From Pseudomonas sp. B20(2017) (GTDB taxonomy: Bacteria > Pseudomonadota > Gammaproteobacteria > Pseudomonadales > Pseudomonadaceae), in contig NZ_NEJP01000001.1 of NCBI RefSeq assembly GCF_002113125.1, positions 124,001-188,000 on the forward strand: a stretch of 64,000 nt of DNA. The letters run 5' to 3'. A program made the translations under genes and the position numbers. The notes beneath the pieces are model-generated. The model did not search any database. It was not told the origin of the DNA and saw nothing but the letters and a program-made list of their open reading frames with translations. Positions 7,863-17,863 of the stretch are shown one piece after another; the stretch's first letter is position 1, and each line of letters begins with the position of its first letter.

Positions 7863-8617
7863 GGCGATACACCTCCGAAACTGCTGGCCAAGGTGCCGAT
7901 GATCAGCGCCCAGCCATCCACCAGCACGAACAGCATGATTTTGAACGGCAGGGAAATGATCAGCGGCGACAGCATCATCATACCCATCGCCATCAGCACG
8001 CTCGCGACCACCAGGTCGATGATCAGGAACGGGATGAAGATCATGAAGCCTATCTGGAACGCGGTTTTCAGCTCAGACGTCACGAACGCCGGCACCAGAA
8101 TCGTCAGCGGCGCAGCATCCGGAGTGGCGATGTCGGTACGTTTGGACAGGCGCATGAACAGCTCCAGATCGCTGGAGCGGGTCTGGGCGAGCATGAAGTC
8201 CTTGATCGGCACCTGAGCCTTTTCCACTGCCTGCTGCGCGGTCAGCGTTTCCTTGAGGTACGGCTGCAACGCATCGTTGTTCACCCGATCGAATACCGGC
8301 GCCATGATGAACAGCGTCAGGAACAGTGCCATGCCGGTGAGGATCTGGTTCGACGGAGTCTGTTGCAGGCCCAGGGCCTGACGCAGGATCGAGAAGACGA
8401 TGATGATCCGGGTGAAACTGGTCATCAGGATGACGGCGGCCGGAATGAAGCTCAGCGCCGTCATGATCAGCAGGATCTGCAGGCTGACCGAATACTCCTG
8501 CGCACCCTCGGCGTTGGTGCCCAGGGTGATCGCCGGGATCGACAACGGATCGGCGGCGAATGCCAGCGGCGCGGCCAACATCAGGGCCAGGGTCAAGACG
8601 ATGCGCAACGCACCCAT
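7859..8617 (-). CDS. fliP: Flagellar export gate protein FliP
   Basis: 252 residues. A cleavable signal peptide (residues 1-22, ending AFA) is followed by four membrane helices. Family phrases seen: [40 protein letters not shown] and [16 protein letters not shown]. Core of the export gate with FliQ and FliR. The start overlaps the fliO stop by one base. Confidence 0.98.
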   Translation of the reverse strand: MGALRIVLTLALMLAAPLAFAADPLSIPAITLGTNAEGAQEYSVSLQILLIMTALSFIPAAVILMTSFTRIIIVFSILRQALGLQQTPSNQILTGMALFLTLFIMAPVFDRVNNDALQPYLKETLTAQQAVEKAQVPIKDFMLAQTRSSDLELFMRLSKRTDIATPDAAPLTILVPAFVTSELKTAFQIGFMIFIPFLIIDLVVASVLMAMGMMMLSPLIISLPFKIMLFVLVDGWALIIGTLASSFGGVSP

Positions 8618-9075
8618 TACTTCTTATCCTTCTGATCCTTGCCGAGGATCTTCAACAGATGCTGGGCAAATTCCGGAGTCGCTTTGTCGGCGGTGTTCGG
8701 CACCTCGACCGGCTCTTTGAGCACGTGCAACGCAGTGATGGTTCCGGGGCTGAGACCCAGCAGAATCTGCTCGTTGCCGACCTGCACCAGCATCAGACGG
8801 TCACGCGGCCCGAGCGCGCGGGAACCGATCAACTCGATCACCTGGCCCTTGCCGGCGGGACCTGCCTGCTGCACCCGGCGCAACAGCCAGGCGAGGAAGA
8901 AGATCAACCCCAGCACCAGCAGCAACCCCAGCACCAGCTGCGTCAGCTGACCCGCCACGCCGCTGTTGACGGCCGGCGCAGCCGCCGCTGCCGTGGTCGC
9001 CACCGGCTCGGCCGCCAGCACGCTGAACGGCAACGCCAGCGCCAGGCCGGACAAAGCACCCAGAACCTTTTTCAC
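8617..9075 (-). CDS. fliO: Flagellar biosynthesis protein FliO
   Basis: 152 residues from a GTG start directly after the fliN TGA. N-terminal hydrophobic segment (possible signal/anchor, 1-22), an Ala-rich linker, a single membrane helix (about 45-68) and a small cytoplasmic domain with the FliO pattern [26 protein letters not shown]. FliO helps assemble FliP. Poorly conserved in general, but position and pattern are decisive. Confidence 0.95.
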   Translation of the reverse strand: MKKVLGALSGLALALPFSVLAAEPVATTAAAAAPAVNSGVAGQLTQLVLGLLLVLGLIFFLAWLLRRVQQAGPAGKGQVIELIGSRALGPRDRLMLVQVGNEQILLGLSPGTITALHVLKEPVEVPNTADKATPEFAQHLLKILGKDQKDKK

Positions 9076-9537
9076 TCAGCGCAGCTTCTTGATGCGTTCG
9101 CTCGGGCTGATCACGTCAGTCAGACGGATGCCGAACTTTTCGTTGACCACCACCACTTCGCCGTGGGCGATCAGGGTGCCGTTGACCAACACGTCCAGCG
9201 GCTCACCGGCCAGACGATCAAGCTCGATCACCGAACCCTGGTTGAGTTGCAGCAGGTTGCGGATGTTGATGTCGGTGCTGCCCACTTCCATTGAGATCGA
9301 CACCGGGATGTCGAGAATCACATCCAGATTCGGGCCATCCAGCGACACCGGCTCGTTGCTTTTCGGCACGCTGCCGAACTCTTCCATCGGCAGACGGTTG
9401 GAGTTCGAAACGCCAGCGTCGGCGGCCAGCAGCGCGTCGATGTCGGCCTGCCCGGCTTCACCGGTCTCTTCCAGGGCGGCAGCCCATTCATCGGCCAGTG
9501 CCTGATCGTCCTGGGTGTTCATATCGTCGTTCATCAT
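9076..9537 (-). CDS. fliN: Flagellar motor switch protein FliN
   Basis: 153 residues. The N-terminal acidic region (DDQALADEWAAALEE) is followed by the C-terminal SpoA domain with VSISMEVGSTDINIRNLLQLNQGSVIELDRL and VVVVNEKFGIRLTDV, forming the C-ring base together with FliM. It lies between fliM (53 bases upstream) and fliO. Confidence 0.97.
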   Translation of the reverse strand: MMNDDMNTQDDQALADEWAAALEETGEAGQADIDALLAADAGVSNSNRLPMEEFGSVPKSNEPVSLDGPNLDVILDIPVSISMEVGSTDINIRNLLQLNQGSVIELDRLAGEPLDVLVNGTLIAHGEVVVVNEKFGIRLTDVISPSERIKKLR

Positions 9538-9590
9538 TTGTCCTCGGCGGGCAAAAAACCGGTAAAAGAATCAGGGAGTGAGGGCGCCGC

Positions 9591-10559
9591 TTAGCGGCGC
9601 TCGATCGGCTCGATCACTTGCAACGCAAGGTTGCCTTTGTGCGAGCCCATCTTGACCTTGAAGGCCGGCACGCCGTTGGCGCGCATGATCATGTCTTCCG
9701 GCATTTCGACCGGGATCACGTCACCCGGCTGCATGTGCAGGATGTCGCGCAGCTTCAACTGGCGGCGGGCCACGGTGGCACCGATCGGCACGTCGACATC
9801 CAGCACGTCCTGGCGCAGGGCGTTGACCCAGCGTTCGTCCTGATCGTCGAGGTCCGACTGGAAACCGGCGTCGAGCATTTCGCGCACCGGCTCGATCATC
9901 GAGTACGGCATGGTCACGTGCAGATCGCCGCCACCGCCGTCGAGTTCAATGTGGAACGTGGAAACCACGATCGCTTCGCTCGGGCCGACGATGTTGGCCA
10001 TGGCCGGGTTCACTTCCGAGTTGATGTACTCGAAGTTGACTTCCATGATCGCCTGCCAGGCTTCTTTCAGGTCGACGAACGCCTGCTCCAGCACCATGCG
10101 CACCACACGCAGTTCGGTCGGGGTGAATTCACGCCCTTCGATCTTGGCGTGACGACCGTCGCCGCCGAAGAAATTGTCCACCAGTTTGAACACCAGTTTG
10201 GCGTCGAGGATGAACAGCGCGGTGCCGCGCAGGGGTTTGATCTTGACCAGGTTGAGGCTGGTCGGCACGTACAGCGAGTGCACGTATTCGCCGAACTTCA
10301 TCACCTGTACGCCACCGACGGCAACGTCCGCCGAGCGGCGCAGCATGTTGAACATGCTGATGCGGGTGTAGCGGGCAAAACGCTCGTTGATCATTTCCAG
10401 AGTCGGCATGCGTCCACGGACGATGCGATCCTGGCTGGTCAGGTCGTAGCTTTTGACACTGCCGGGTTCGGCAGCGTTATCGGTCTGTACCAGACCATCG
10501 TCGACGCCATGCAACAGCGCGTCGATTTCATCCTGGGACAGCAGATCCTGCACGGCCAT
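9591..10559 (-). CDS. fliM: Flagellar motor switch protein FliM
   Basis: 322 residues. The N-terminal CheY-P binding peptide LLSQDEIDALL (residues 5-15) is intact. A middle CheC-like domain (about 45-240) and a C-terminal SpoA domain that pairs with FliN follow. AGGA precedes the ATG. Located 9 bases after fliL. Confidence 0.98.
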   Translation of the reverse strand: MAVQDLLSQDEIDALLHGVDDGLVQTDNAAEPGSVKSYDLTSQDRIVRGRMPTLEMINERFARYTRISMFNMLRRSADVAVGGVQVMKFGEYVHSLYVPTSLNLVKIKPLRGTALFILDAKLVFKLVDNFFGGDGRHAKIEGREFTPTELRVVRMVLEQAFVDLKEAWQAIMEVNFEYINSEVNPAMANIVGPSEAIVVSTFHIELDGGGGDLHVTMPYSMIEPVREMLDAGFQSDLDDQDERWVNALRQDVLDVDVPIGATVARRQLKLRDILHMQPGDVIPVEMPEDMIMRANGVPAFKVKMGSHKGNLALQVIEPIERR

Positions 10560-10568
10560 GTCGTGTTC

Positions 10569-11072
10569 CTACTGCAGTACGAAATTAGTGAAAAGCAACT
10601 GTTCGATCACCACTTTGCCCAGCTCTTTCTGCGCCACTTCCTGGACGCTGGCTGTGGCCTTCTGGCGCAACATCTCTTGACCGACCGGGGTCGCCAGCGT
10701 GGCGAAATCCTGACCGGAGAAGAGCATCACCAGGTTGTTGCGGATCACCGGCATGTGCACTTTGAGCGCTTCCAGATCCGCCTGATTGCGCGCCAGCATG
10801 GTGATGCTCACCTGCATGTAGCGCTGACGGCCGTTCTGGTTGTAGTTGGCCACGAATGCCGGTGCCATCGGCTCGAAAATCGCCGGTTGCTTGCCGACCG
10901 GAGCCGCTTCGGCGGCCGCCTCGGGCTTGCTCTGGGCACTGTGCATGAAGAACCAGGTCGCCCCCACAGATGCGCCGATGGCCAGCAGCAACCCGAGCAC
11001 GATCGCAATGATCATCTTGAGTCTGCCTTTGGTTGCGGGGTCTTTTACTGCTGCAGCTTCGCTCTTCGCCAT
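10569..11072 (-). CDS. fliL: Flagellar basal body-associated protein FliL
   Basis: 167 residues: short cytoplasmic tail, one membrane helix (about 19-42), then a periplasmic stomatin-like domain ending in the usual FTNFVLQ. FliL supports stator function. First gene of fliLMNOPQR-flhB, with a sigma-54 promoter at 11121-11140. Confidence 0.97.
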   Translation of the reverse strand: MAKSEAAAVKDPATKGRLKMIIAIVLGLLLAIGASVGATWFFMHSAQSKPEAAAEAAPVGKQPAIFEPMAPAFVANYNQNGRQRYMQVSITMLARNQADLEALKVHMPVIRNNLVMLFSGQDFATLATPVGQEMLRQKATASVQEVAQKELGKVVIEQLLFTNFVLQ

Positions 11073-11120
11073 GCCAATAATCCGTCACTAATCGGGTTTT
11101 CACAGTCGCACGGCAAGGCA

Positions 11121-11140
11121 AGAGCAAGTGTTATGCCAGA
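11121..11140 (-). promoter_or_regulatory. Sigma-54 promoter of the fliL operon
   Basis: On the minus strand TGGCATAACACTTGCT gives GG-N10-GC with good -24 (TGGCA) and -12 (TTGCT) elements, about 50 bases before fliL. Activation by FleQ/FleR is expected from Pseudomonas flagellar regulation. Confidence 0.75.
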
Positions 11141-11175
11141 AGTGTCGGAGGGGTAGGCAGGGGCAGCGCAAACAA

Positions 11176-11267
11176 CTGTGGGAGCGAGCTTGCTCGCGAA
11201 AGCGGTTTAACATTCAACACAGGTGTTGTTCGTCAAAAAGCCTTCGCGAGCAAGCTCGCTCCCACAG
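11176..11267. repeat. Inverted pair of REP elements (REPIN)
   Basis: GTGGGAGCGAGCTTGCTCGC at 11176-11202 and its inverse at 11241-11267, separated by ~38 bases. Lies between fliK and fliL. Confidence 0.9.
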
Positions 11268-11284
11268 TCAATTTGCCTTGAATA

Positions 11285-12646
11285 TCAGGCGTAGTAGTCG
11301 ACGGCGCTGGAACCGATCACGTGAGTGGCCGTAGCCGCCGCTTCAGCCACGGCTGCCGGCGTCAACTCTTCTTCGGCCGAGTCCAGGCGACCGCCGGCAG
11401 CGCTGGTACGACCGCTCTGCCCCTGTTGCGCCTGTTCCTGACCCTGGCCCTGCCAGCCACGGTTCTGGTCGGAAACGTTGACGTCGACCTGCCCCATGCC
11501 TTGCTGGTTGAACATGTCACGCAGGCGGTGCATCTGGCCGTCGAGAGCTTCACGCACACTCGGATGCGCGCTCATGAAGGTCACCTGAGTCTGCTGGTCC
11601 GGAACCATGTTCACCCGGATATCCAGACGCCCCAGTTCCGCTGGCTGCAACTGGATGTCCGCCGCCTTCAGGTTGTTGCTCGACAGGTACATCACCCGGT
11701 TGACCACTTCTTCGGTCCAGCCGTTCTGGTGCATGGCAATCGGCTGGTTCACCGGCACCGCGTTGGCGGTTTTCGGTGTGGCAGCCTGGGTCAGCGCCGC
11801 CAGACGGTTGGCGAAATCATCGACACGGGTGTCGCTGGTTGCGGTCTTCAGGTCCTTCAGGCCGTCATCGATCAGACCGCTGAATGCCTTTTCGCCGCCC
11901 TGGCTGGTGCTGTCCTTGTCAGCCTGCACATCGAGCATGCTGGCCATGCCGGCAGCGAAGTTCTGCGCCGAGGTTAATTCGCCGTCAGCCTGAGCCTGGG
12001 CCGGGGTGGACTTGGGCTGGGACTGGCTGGAAGCGGAAATGTGACCACTCTGCTCCATGGCCATGCGCACGGCGGGGAGCGAATCCAGCGGATCCGCTTC
12101 GGGGTCGAAAGCCGGATCCGTGGCTGGCGTCGGATCCTTGACCATACCCGGCAATGCCGCCACGACTGGCTTGTCGGTTTCAGGCTTCGCGGCGGTATCG
12201 ATGACGGGCGTAGCCGCTACCGGCGCAGCGACGACAGGTTCTACCGCTGCCACCAGTGCTGGATCCACCGGTGCCGTGTCGACAACAGGGGTCGGTGGGG
12301 TATCGGCAGTTTCGTCATCAGTAGCGGTCTTGTCGTCCGTTGCCGCCGTCGCCGGTTTGTCGGCGGGCAAGGCTTTGCCGCTATCGGCAACCGCCGGCTC
12401 GGGGGCGGCAGACTGATCCTTGCCCACGTCTTTCTTGCCGCCATTATCGGCAACCTTGTCACGGGCAGGTTTTGCCGAATTGTCGACGGTCACCGAAGGC
12501 TTGTTCGGGCCCTGATCGGCGAACACCTGAGCGAAGCTGGAGGCCTTGTCCCCGGGCTCTGCGGCCACTGCCGATGATTTGGCCGAGGCAGCTTGCGCCT
12601 TGGCCTGGGCGGCGGTCTGAAGAAGAATGTTGGGGCTTGCAGGCAT
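11285..12646 (-). CDS. fliK: Flagellar hook-length control protein FliK
   Basis: 453 residues. Long low-complexity Ala/Pro/Asp/Lys-rich N-terminal region (1 to ~290), as expected of a molecular ruler. A folded C-terminal Flg_hook domain (about 310-400) contains LQLNPAELG-like LQPAELGRLDIRVNM and AHPSVREALDGQMHRLRDM. Gln/Gly-rich tail. Secreted substrate that triggers the FlhB switch. Own sigma-54 promoter at 12695-12713. Confidence 0.95.
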   Translation of the reverse strand: MPASPNILLQTAAQAKAQAASAKSSAVAAEPGDKASSFAQVFADQGPNKPSVTVDNSAKPARDKVADNGGKKDVGKDQSAAPEPAVADSGKALPADKPATAATDDKTATDDETADTPPTPVVDTAPVDPALVAAVEPVVAAPVAATPVIDTAAKPETDKPVVAALPGMVKDPTPATDPAFDPEADPLDSLPAVRMAMEQSGHISASSQSQPKSTPAQAQADGELTSAQNFAAGMASMLDVQADKDSTSQGGEKAFSGLIDDGLKDLKTATSDTRVDDFANRLAALTQAATPKTANAVPVNQPIAMHQNGWTEEVVNRVMYLSSNNLKAADIQLQPAELGRLDIRVNMVPDQQTQVTFMSAHPSVREALDGQMHRLRDMFNQQGMGQVDVNVSDQNRGWQGQGQEQAQQGQSGRTSAAGGRLDSAEEELTPAAVAEAAATATHVIGSSAVDYYA

Positions 12647-12694
12647 GGCACGGTCTCCGCTGCACTGGGATCGTAGGTACAGTTGGGATAGATG

Positions 12695-12713
12695 ACTGCA
12701 AGTGCTGGGCCAG
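12695..12713 (-). promoter_or_regulatory. Sigma-54 promoter of fliK
   Basis: On the minus strand TGGCCCAGCACTTGCA matches GG-N10-GC, about 50 bases before the fliK ATG. Confidence 0.65.
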
Positions 12714-12751
12714 TTTCGTCAGAATTCCGACAAAACCGCCCGGCGGCAGGA

Positions 12752-13099
12752 TCAGTGCGTCAGCGAACGCTGTCGTTCGGCGACATAAACGGGCCGCACA
12801 TCGGCGAATTCGCTATGGATATCGGCGACCAGTTTGATGATCTCAGAAGGGCTTTTGTCTTTGGCATGCTGTTCCAGCTCCTGGCACAGCACTGCAAGAC
12901 GGGTCGCGCCCATGTTGCTGCTGCTGCCCTTGAAGCTGTGCGCAACGGAAGACAACGCGTCAGCATCGGCAGTCTGCTGCAACTCGCGCAGGCGATTTTC
13001 GGAATCGGCGAGGAAGGTATCCAGCAGTTCCGGATAGCTGTCTTCCATCACTTCCCGCAGCGCGCTCAGCGCCTCGTGGTCCACATGTGTATCAGCCAC
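12752..13099 (-). CDS. hptB: Histidine phosphotransfer protein HptB
   Basis: 115 residues, a single Hpt four-helix domain with the phosphorylatable His in AHSFKGSSSNMGA (about residue 59). In P. aeruginosa HptB receives phosphate from hybrid kinases and passes it to HsbR. Here it follows hsbR by 30 bases and ends the module. Assigned from the domain and from its hsbR-hsbA neighbours. Confidence 0.88.
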   Translation of the reverse strand: MADTHVDHEALSALREVMEDSYPELLDTFLADSENRLRELQQTADADALSSVAHSFKGSSSNMGATRLAVLCQELEQHAKDKSPSEIIKLVADIHSEFADVRPVYVAERQRSLTH

Positions 13100-13129
13100 T
13101 TGTTCACTCCTTGATCAAGAATGCGCGGA

Positions 13130-14842
13130 TTATGCCAGAGCCTCCCAGAAAAACTCCACGCAGGCACTGCGACCATCGTCTGACCAGCTGGCATTACGCG
13201 CCAATTGGCGGATCAGACTGACCCCGCGCCCCGACAGACGGACACCGTCGAGCGGCCGCTCCATCACGCGCGCGACGTCAAATCCCTGGCCGCTGTCTTC
13301 GACCCGCACCACCAGACAACCGCCCTCGCCTTCCGGCCGCACCTGTAAATGCACGCGCACGTAACCGTCCCGCAAGGCCTCGAGACGCGCATTGCGCTGC
13401 TCATAATAACGGGCGAAACCCGACGCATCGCGCTTGAGGCTCGAATCCAGACCCAGCACGCCATGCTCCAGCGCGTTGGAGTAAAGCTCGGCCAGCACGC
13501 TGTACAGCGCGCCACTCTGCGCCCGCAATCCATGCACTTCCAGCAACAACTGCAACAGGTAAGGCAGAGGATTGAAGCGCTTGAGCGTGGCGCCGCGAAA
13601 TTCGAAGCTCACCGACCAGTCCAGAGGGCAGGATTGACCACTGTCGGAATACACCGGCGCCGACGCATGAACCTGGTCAGCCTCCAGCAGGCTGACCTCG
13701 ACCATGCTCACGTCGTCGCGGGCCTCACCGCGAAAGTCCTGCAAGGCGCGCTCGATTTCCTCGAACAGCCGGTCCGGCTGGCGGTTGGCGGCAAACACCC
13801 GCTGCAAGCGTTCAACGCCAAACAGCTGATCGCTCGCATCACAGGTGTCGATGACCCCATCCGAGAGCACAAACACGCGATCCCCCACCGCCATCGAGTG
13901 CACCTCGGTACGGTCGTCGAAAGCCTGCGGGCTCAGCACCCCCAACGGCAAGTGCCGCGCCGCCAGCGGCGTGCGCTCCCCCGTGGCAATGCAATGCAGA
14001 TAGCCGTCCGGCATGCCGCCATTCCAGACTTCGACCGAACGCCGCTGAGAACTCAGGCAAAGCAGCGTTGCACAGCAGAACATGTCCACCGGCAGAATGC
14101 GTTTGAGCTTGGCATTCATTTCCCGCAGGGTCTCGGCCAGGCCGTACCCCTTGGCGGTCATGCCGTAGAAGACCTCGGCGAGTGGCATGGCGCCGACGGC
14201 GGCCGGCAAGCCATGACCGGTGAAGTCACCGAGCAGCACATGCATGTCCCCGGCCGGCGTATAGGCCGCCAACAGCAAATCACCGTTGAACAGCGCATAG
14301 GGCGATTGCAGGTAGCGGATGTTCGGTGCACTCAGGCAGCCGGAATGCGCGACCTTGTCGAATACCGCCTTGGCGACCCGCTGCTCGTTGAGCAGATAAT
14401 CATGATGTTTGGCGATCAGGTCGCGCTGCTGCAACACCGTCGCCTGCAAACGTCGCAAGCGATCCATCGCCTTGATTTTGGCGGCGAGGATCACCTGGTT
14501 GTACGGCTTCGCCAGAAAGTCGTCGCCTCCGGCCTCCAGACATCGGGCCAGCGCCTCACTTTCCGTCAGCGATGTCAGAAAGATGATCGGCACCAGACTT
14601 TCACCGGCCAGCGCCTTGATCCGCCGCGCCGCTTCGAATCCGTCCATTACCGGCATCATGGCGTCCATCAATACCAGGTGCGGCTTCTGTCGAGTAAACG
14701 CTTCGACCGCTTCCGCACCGTTGGTGGCCGTCAAGACCTCATGCCCCTGGCGACGGACGATGGTCGACAACAGCAGCCGGTCAGCGGCGCTGTCTTCGGC
14801 GATCAGGATCGTCAGCGGCTCTTGCGGCTGCATGGCCGTCAA
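13130..14842 (-). CDS. hsbR: Response regulator / PP2C phosphatase / anti-sigma kinase HsbR
   Basis: 570 residues. Domain order: receiver (about 10-125; acceptor Asp in LVLMDAMMPVMDG), coiled linker, PP2C/SpoIIE-type phosphatase (about 180-390; LLGDFTGHGLPAAVGA, DRVFVLSDGVID), and a C-terminal GHKL ATPase of RsbW type (about 430-570; ELYSNALEHGVLG, VEDSGQGFD). It acts on the HsbA antagonist. Its start overlaps hsbA by four bases. Confidence 0.9.
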   Translation of the reverse strand: MTAMQPQEPLTILIAEDSAADRLLLSTIVRRQGHEVLTATNGAEAVEAFTRQKPHLVLMDAMMPVMDGFEAARRIKALAGESLVPIIFLTSLTESEALARCLEAGGDDFLAKPYNQVILAAKIKAMDRLRRLQATVLQQRDLIAKHHDYLLNEQRVAKAVFDKVAHSGCLSAPNIRYLQSPYALFNGDLLLAAYTPAGDMHVLLGDFTGHGLPAAVGAMPLAEVFYGMTAKGYGLAETLREMNAKLKRILPVDMFCCATLLCLSSQRRSVEVWNGGMPDGYLHCIATGERTPLAARHLPLGVLSPQAFDDRTEVHSMAVGDRVFVLSDGVIDTCDASDQLFGVERLQRVFAANRQPDRLFEEIERALQDFRGEARDDVSMVEVSLLEADQVHASAPVYSDSGQSCPLDWSVSFEFRGATLKRFNPLPYLLQLLLEVHGLRAQSGALYSVLAELYSNALEHGVLGLDSSLKRDASGFARYYEQRNARLEALRDGYVRVHLQVRPEGEGGCLVVRVEDSGQGFDVARVMERPLDGVRLSGRGVSLIRQLARNASWSDDGRSACVEFFWEALA

Positions 14843-15144
14843 CTGATGTCGAACAGTTTGTCGAAGTTGGAGATGGCGAGGATCTTGCGCACATCCGAAT
14901 TGCTGTTGACCACCCGCACGTCCGAGTCGTCGCCACCGGCGTGATCACGCAACAGAAGCAGCATGCCCAGTGCCGAACTGTCGAGATAGGTGGCCTCCTT
15001 GAGATCCACCACGATGGAGTCGGGCTTTTTATTGAGTCGCTCATAGGACTCGCGAAACTCCTGATGGCGACCGAAATCGAACCGACCCTTGATCGAAATC
15101 GTCAGCTTTTGACCATCGGGAGAGACTTCTGTAACGACTGACAT
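14839..15144 (-). CDS. hsbA: Anti-sigma factor antagonist HsbA (STAS domain)
   Basis: 101 residues, one STAS domain. The phosphorylatable Ser lies in ATYLDSSALGML (about 55-60). In P. aeruginosa HsbA switches between FlgM (releasing FliA) and the diguanylate cyclase HsbD, linking swimming to biofilm. First gene of hsbA-hsbR-hptB, 101 bases after fliJ. Confidence 0.9.
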   Translation of the reverse strand: MSVVTEVSPDGQKLTISIKGRFDFGRHQEFRESYERLNKKPDSIVVDLKEATYLDSSALGMLLLLRDHAGGDDSDVRVVNSNSDVRKILAISNFDKLFDIS

Positions 15145-15245
15145 GTGCTGGCTTCCTTGTCATTGACGAACGTGTACAAGGTTTAGCAGCTGGAGGGGAT
15201 GGGGGCAAGGCGCGATAGCGTCGGACTCTGTCAGAGATCTGCCCG

Positions 15246-15698
15246 TCAGAACACCTGATGACGCGGCAAACGCTGGGACAACTCGTCCAGCAGCTTTTGT
15301 TCGCGCTTGTCTTCAAGGCGTTGCGCCTCTTCGCGATAACGCTGCACCAGTTTGCGCAGGCCTTCGACCTTGGCGAACGCCTGTTGCCATTCCTCACGCG
15401 CCTTGTCGAGCTTGTTCTGGTGCCATTGCAAGCTCTGGCGCTGCTGATCGACTGCGGTATCGAGTTGCGCCAGAAAGCCCTGAAAACCCAGCAGCCATTG
15501 CCCGGTCACACCGGTGCTGCCGCGCACGATCCACTGCTGAGAGTAATCCAGACGAAAGGCATTGAGGTCGGCCAGTTTGCTTTCAGCAACCTTCACCTGT
15601 CCCTGAAAGTAGCCCAGGCGCTGCACGGCGGTTTTTTCGGCCTTCTCGGCCATATCCACCACCGGCGCCAGACGCGCGGCTCGACTGACAGCGGCCAT
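15246..15698 (-). CDS. fliJ: Flagellar export chaperone FliJ
   Basis: 150 residues, almost entirely a long antiparallel coiled coil rich in Gln/Lys/Glu (RLGYFQGQVKVAESKLADL ... LVQRYREEAQRLEDKREQK). It is the stalk-like partner of the FliI hexamer. Lies 6 bases after fliI. Confidence 0.95.
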   Translation of the reverse strand: MAAVSRAARLAPVVDMAEKAEKTAVQRLGYFQGQVKVAESKLADLNAFRLDYSQQWIVRGSTGVTGQWLLGFQGFLAQLDTAVDQQRQSLQWHQNKLDKAREEWQQAFAKVEGLRKLVQRYREEAQRLEDKREQKLLDELSQRLPRHQVF

Positions 15699-15704
15699 GA
15701 GCGG

Positions 15705-17063
15705 TTAGCCGCCCGCCGCCGGGGCGAACAGGGTTTCGAGATAAGCCTGGCTTTCGCCCATGTTGATTTTGTCGTTCAGCCCCTGCCGCTGGTATCTGAC
15801 CAACTGCGGCTGCAGGGAAATTGCCAGGTCGGTCTCACGATCACCACCGGCCACATAGGCACCGACGCTGATCAGATCGCGACTCTGCTGATACCGCGAC
15901 CACAGCTGTTTGAAGTATTGCGCGCGCTGCATGTGTTCCGGCGACACCACCGCCGGCATCACCCGGCTGATCGAGGCTTCGATATCAATGGCCGGGTAAT
16001 GACCTTCCTCGGCCAGACGCCGCGACAGCACGATGTGCCCGTCGAGCACACCCCGCGCCGAATCGGCAATCGGGTCCTGCTGATCATCGCCTTCGGACAG
16101 AACGGTGTAGAAAGCGGTGATCGAACCCCCGCCCTTCTCCGCATTACCGGCGCGCTCCACCAGTTTCGGCAACTTGGCGAATACCGACGGCGGATAACCC
16201 TTGGTCGCCGGCGGCTCGCCGATGGCCAGGGCGATTTCCCGTTGTGCCTGGGCGAAACGGGTCAGGGAATCCATCAGCAACAGGACGTTCTTGCCCTTGT
16301 CGCGGAAATACTCGGCGATCCGCGTGCAGTACATCGCAGCGCGCAAACGCATCAGCGGCGCATCGTCCGCAGGCGACGCCACTACCACCGAACGCTTGAG
16401 GCCTTCTTCACCGAGAATGTGCTCGATGAATTCTTTAACTTCACGACCCCGCTCGCCGATCAGGCCGACGACGATGATGTCCGCCTCGGTGAAGCGAGTC
16501 ATCATGCCCAGCAACACCGATTTACCGACACCGGTACCGGCGAACAGGCCCAGACGCTGACCGCGACCGACCGTCAACAAACCGTTGATACAACGAATGC
16601 CGACGTCCAGCGGCACGCTGATCGGGTCACGGTTGAGCGGGTTGATGGTCGGGCCGTCCATCGGCACCCAGTCTTCGGCCTTCATGCCGCCCTTGCCGTC
16701 CAGCGCGCGTCCGGCGCCGTCGAGCACGCGACCGAGCATGCTCATGCCCATCGGCAAACGACCGGTGTCGGCCAGCGGCACGACGCGGGCGCCCGGGGCA
16801 ATGCCGGCCACGCTGCCGACCGGCATCAGGAACACCTTGCTGCCGGAGAAGCCCATGACTTCGGCTTCAACCTGGGACGGGTGATAGGTGTCGTCGTTGA
16901 TCACCATGCAGCGCGTGCCCATGGCGGCGCGCAGGCCTTCGGCTTCAAGCGTCAGACCGACCATGCGCAGCAGGCGCCCTTCGAGAATCGGCGCACCGGC
17001 GATTTCGATGGCCTCGGCGTAGGTGCTCAGGCGCTTGGCGAAGCTGGTGCGTTCAAGGCGCAT
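15705..17063 (-). CDS. fliI: Flagellum-specific export ATPase FliI
   Basis: 452 residues from ATG 17063 ([12 protein letters not shown]), preferred over a start 30 bases upstream because it fits the family N-terminus. Walker [12 protein letters not shown] (about 165-175), Walker [19 protein letters not shown], and the F1-beta-like [14 protein letters not shown] loop. Energises unfolding/entry of export substrates. Overlaps fliH by 11 bases. Confidence 0.97.
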   Translation of the reverse strand: MRLERTSFAKRLSTYAEAIEIAGAPILEGRLLRMVGLTLEAEGLRAAMGTRCMVINDDTYHPSQVEAEVMGFSGSKVFLMPVGSVAGIAPGARVVPLADTGRLPMGMSMLGRVLDGAGRALDGKGGMKAEDWVPMDGPTINPLNRDPISVPLDVGIRCINGLLTVGRGQRLGLFAGTGVGKSVLLGMMTRFTEADIIVVGLIGERGREVKEFIEHILGEEGLKRSVVVASPADDAPLMRLRAAMYCTRIAEYFRDKGKNVLLLMDSLTRFAQAQREIALAIGEPPATKGYPPSVFAKLPKLVERAGNAEKGGGSITAFYTVLSEGDDQQDPIADSARGVLDGHIVLSRRLAEEGHYPAIDIEASISRVMPAVVSPEHMQRAQYFKQLWSRYQQSRDLISVGAYVAGGDRETDLAISLQPQLVRYQRQGLNDKINMGESQAYLETLFAPAAGG

Positions 17064-17859
17064 CGGGGGCGTCCGCGAGCGGCTCTTCTGCAACCGGTGC
17101 CGGCTTCGGTGTTTCCGGCAAGTCGAGGCTCAGGTCCGAGGCGGCCGGATGCAGGGCCTGTTCGTGCAACTGGTCGAACAGCTTGGCCATGACCTGGCTG
17201 ACGCGGGTTTCGATGCTGGCGTCGATCCGGCTGTGGTCGGTCTCGACCCGGCAACCGCCCGGCAACAGGGATTCGTCTTCGACGATGCGCCAGGTTTCCT
17301 CATGACGTTCGCGCAGGGCTTTGACCTGTTCGAAATCTTGCGGATTGACGTACAGCCGCACATTGCCCACGCCCAGCGGCAACAGCTTGAGCGCGTCGCG
17401 CATGACGTGTTCGATCTGCGTCGAGTCGATGGCCAGTTCGCGTTGGATCACCTGACGGGCGATGTGCTGCACGAGGTCGACCAGCGACTTTTCGATCTGG
17501 GTGTCTTGTTCGGCGATGGGCTCGAAGAGGTGGCCCATCAGTTGCTCAAGGTTGTTGACCTTGGCCGCCAGGACCACTTCGGCTTCCTGGCGCACCTTGA
17601 GGGTGGCGCTGTGGAAGCCTTCCTTTTCGCCGATGGCGAAGCCCTCGTTGTAGGCCTCCTGACGGATGCTTTCGAGTTCTTCCAGAGTCAGTGGCTGGAC
17701 TTCTTCCAGCGGCACCTCTTCCATTTCCGGCGGTTCAGGCTCCGGTTCCGGCTCGGGCTCGGGTTTCGGCGGGTCGAAGCTGGGCAAGGCCCAGGTATCG
17801 AAACCGCGGACGTCCCGGGCACGGATCAGGTCCGTCACATCGTCGTCGTGCTTTTCCAT
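17053..17859 (-). CDS. fliH: Flagellar assembly protein FliH
   Basis: 268 residues. N-terminal region contains a Pro-Glu repeat ([14 protein letters not shown], about 50-65), then a helical stalk and a C-terminal VATPase-E-like domain ([27 protein letters not shown]). Peripheral-stalk-like regulator of FliI. Begins 4 bases after fliG. Confidence 0.95.
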   Translation of the reverse strand: MEKHDDDVTDLIRARDVRGFDTWALPSFDPPKPEPEPEPEPEPPEMEEVPLEEVQPLTLEELESIRQEAYNEGFAIGEKEGFHSATLKVRQEAEVVLAAKVNNLEQLMGHLFEPIAEQDTQIEKSLVDLVQHIARQVIQRELAIDSTQIEHVMRDALKLLPLGVGNVRLYVNPQDFEQVKALRERHEETWRIVEDESLLPGGCRVETDHSRIDASIETRVSQVMAKLFDQLHEQALHPAASDLSLDLPETPKPAPVAEEPLADAPDAP

Positions 17860-17863
17860 GGGC

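Noticed and set aside
6858..8216. 452-codon plus-strand open frame over fliR/fliQ/fliP
   Set aside because: Gln/His/Arg-rich shadow of GC-rich minus-strand genes; the minus strand encodes recognised proteins.
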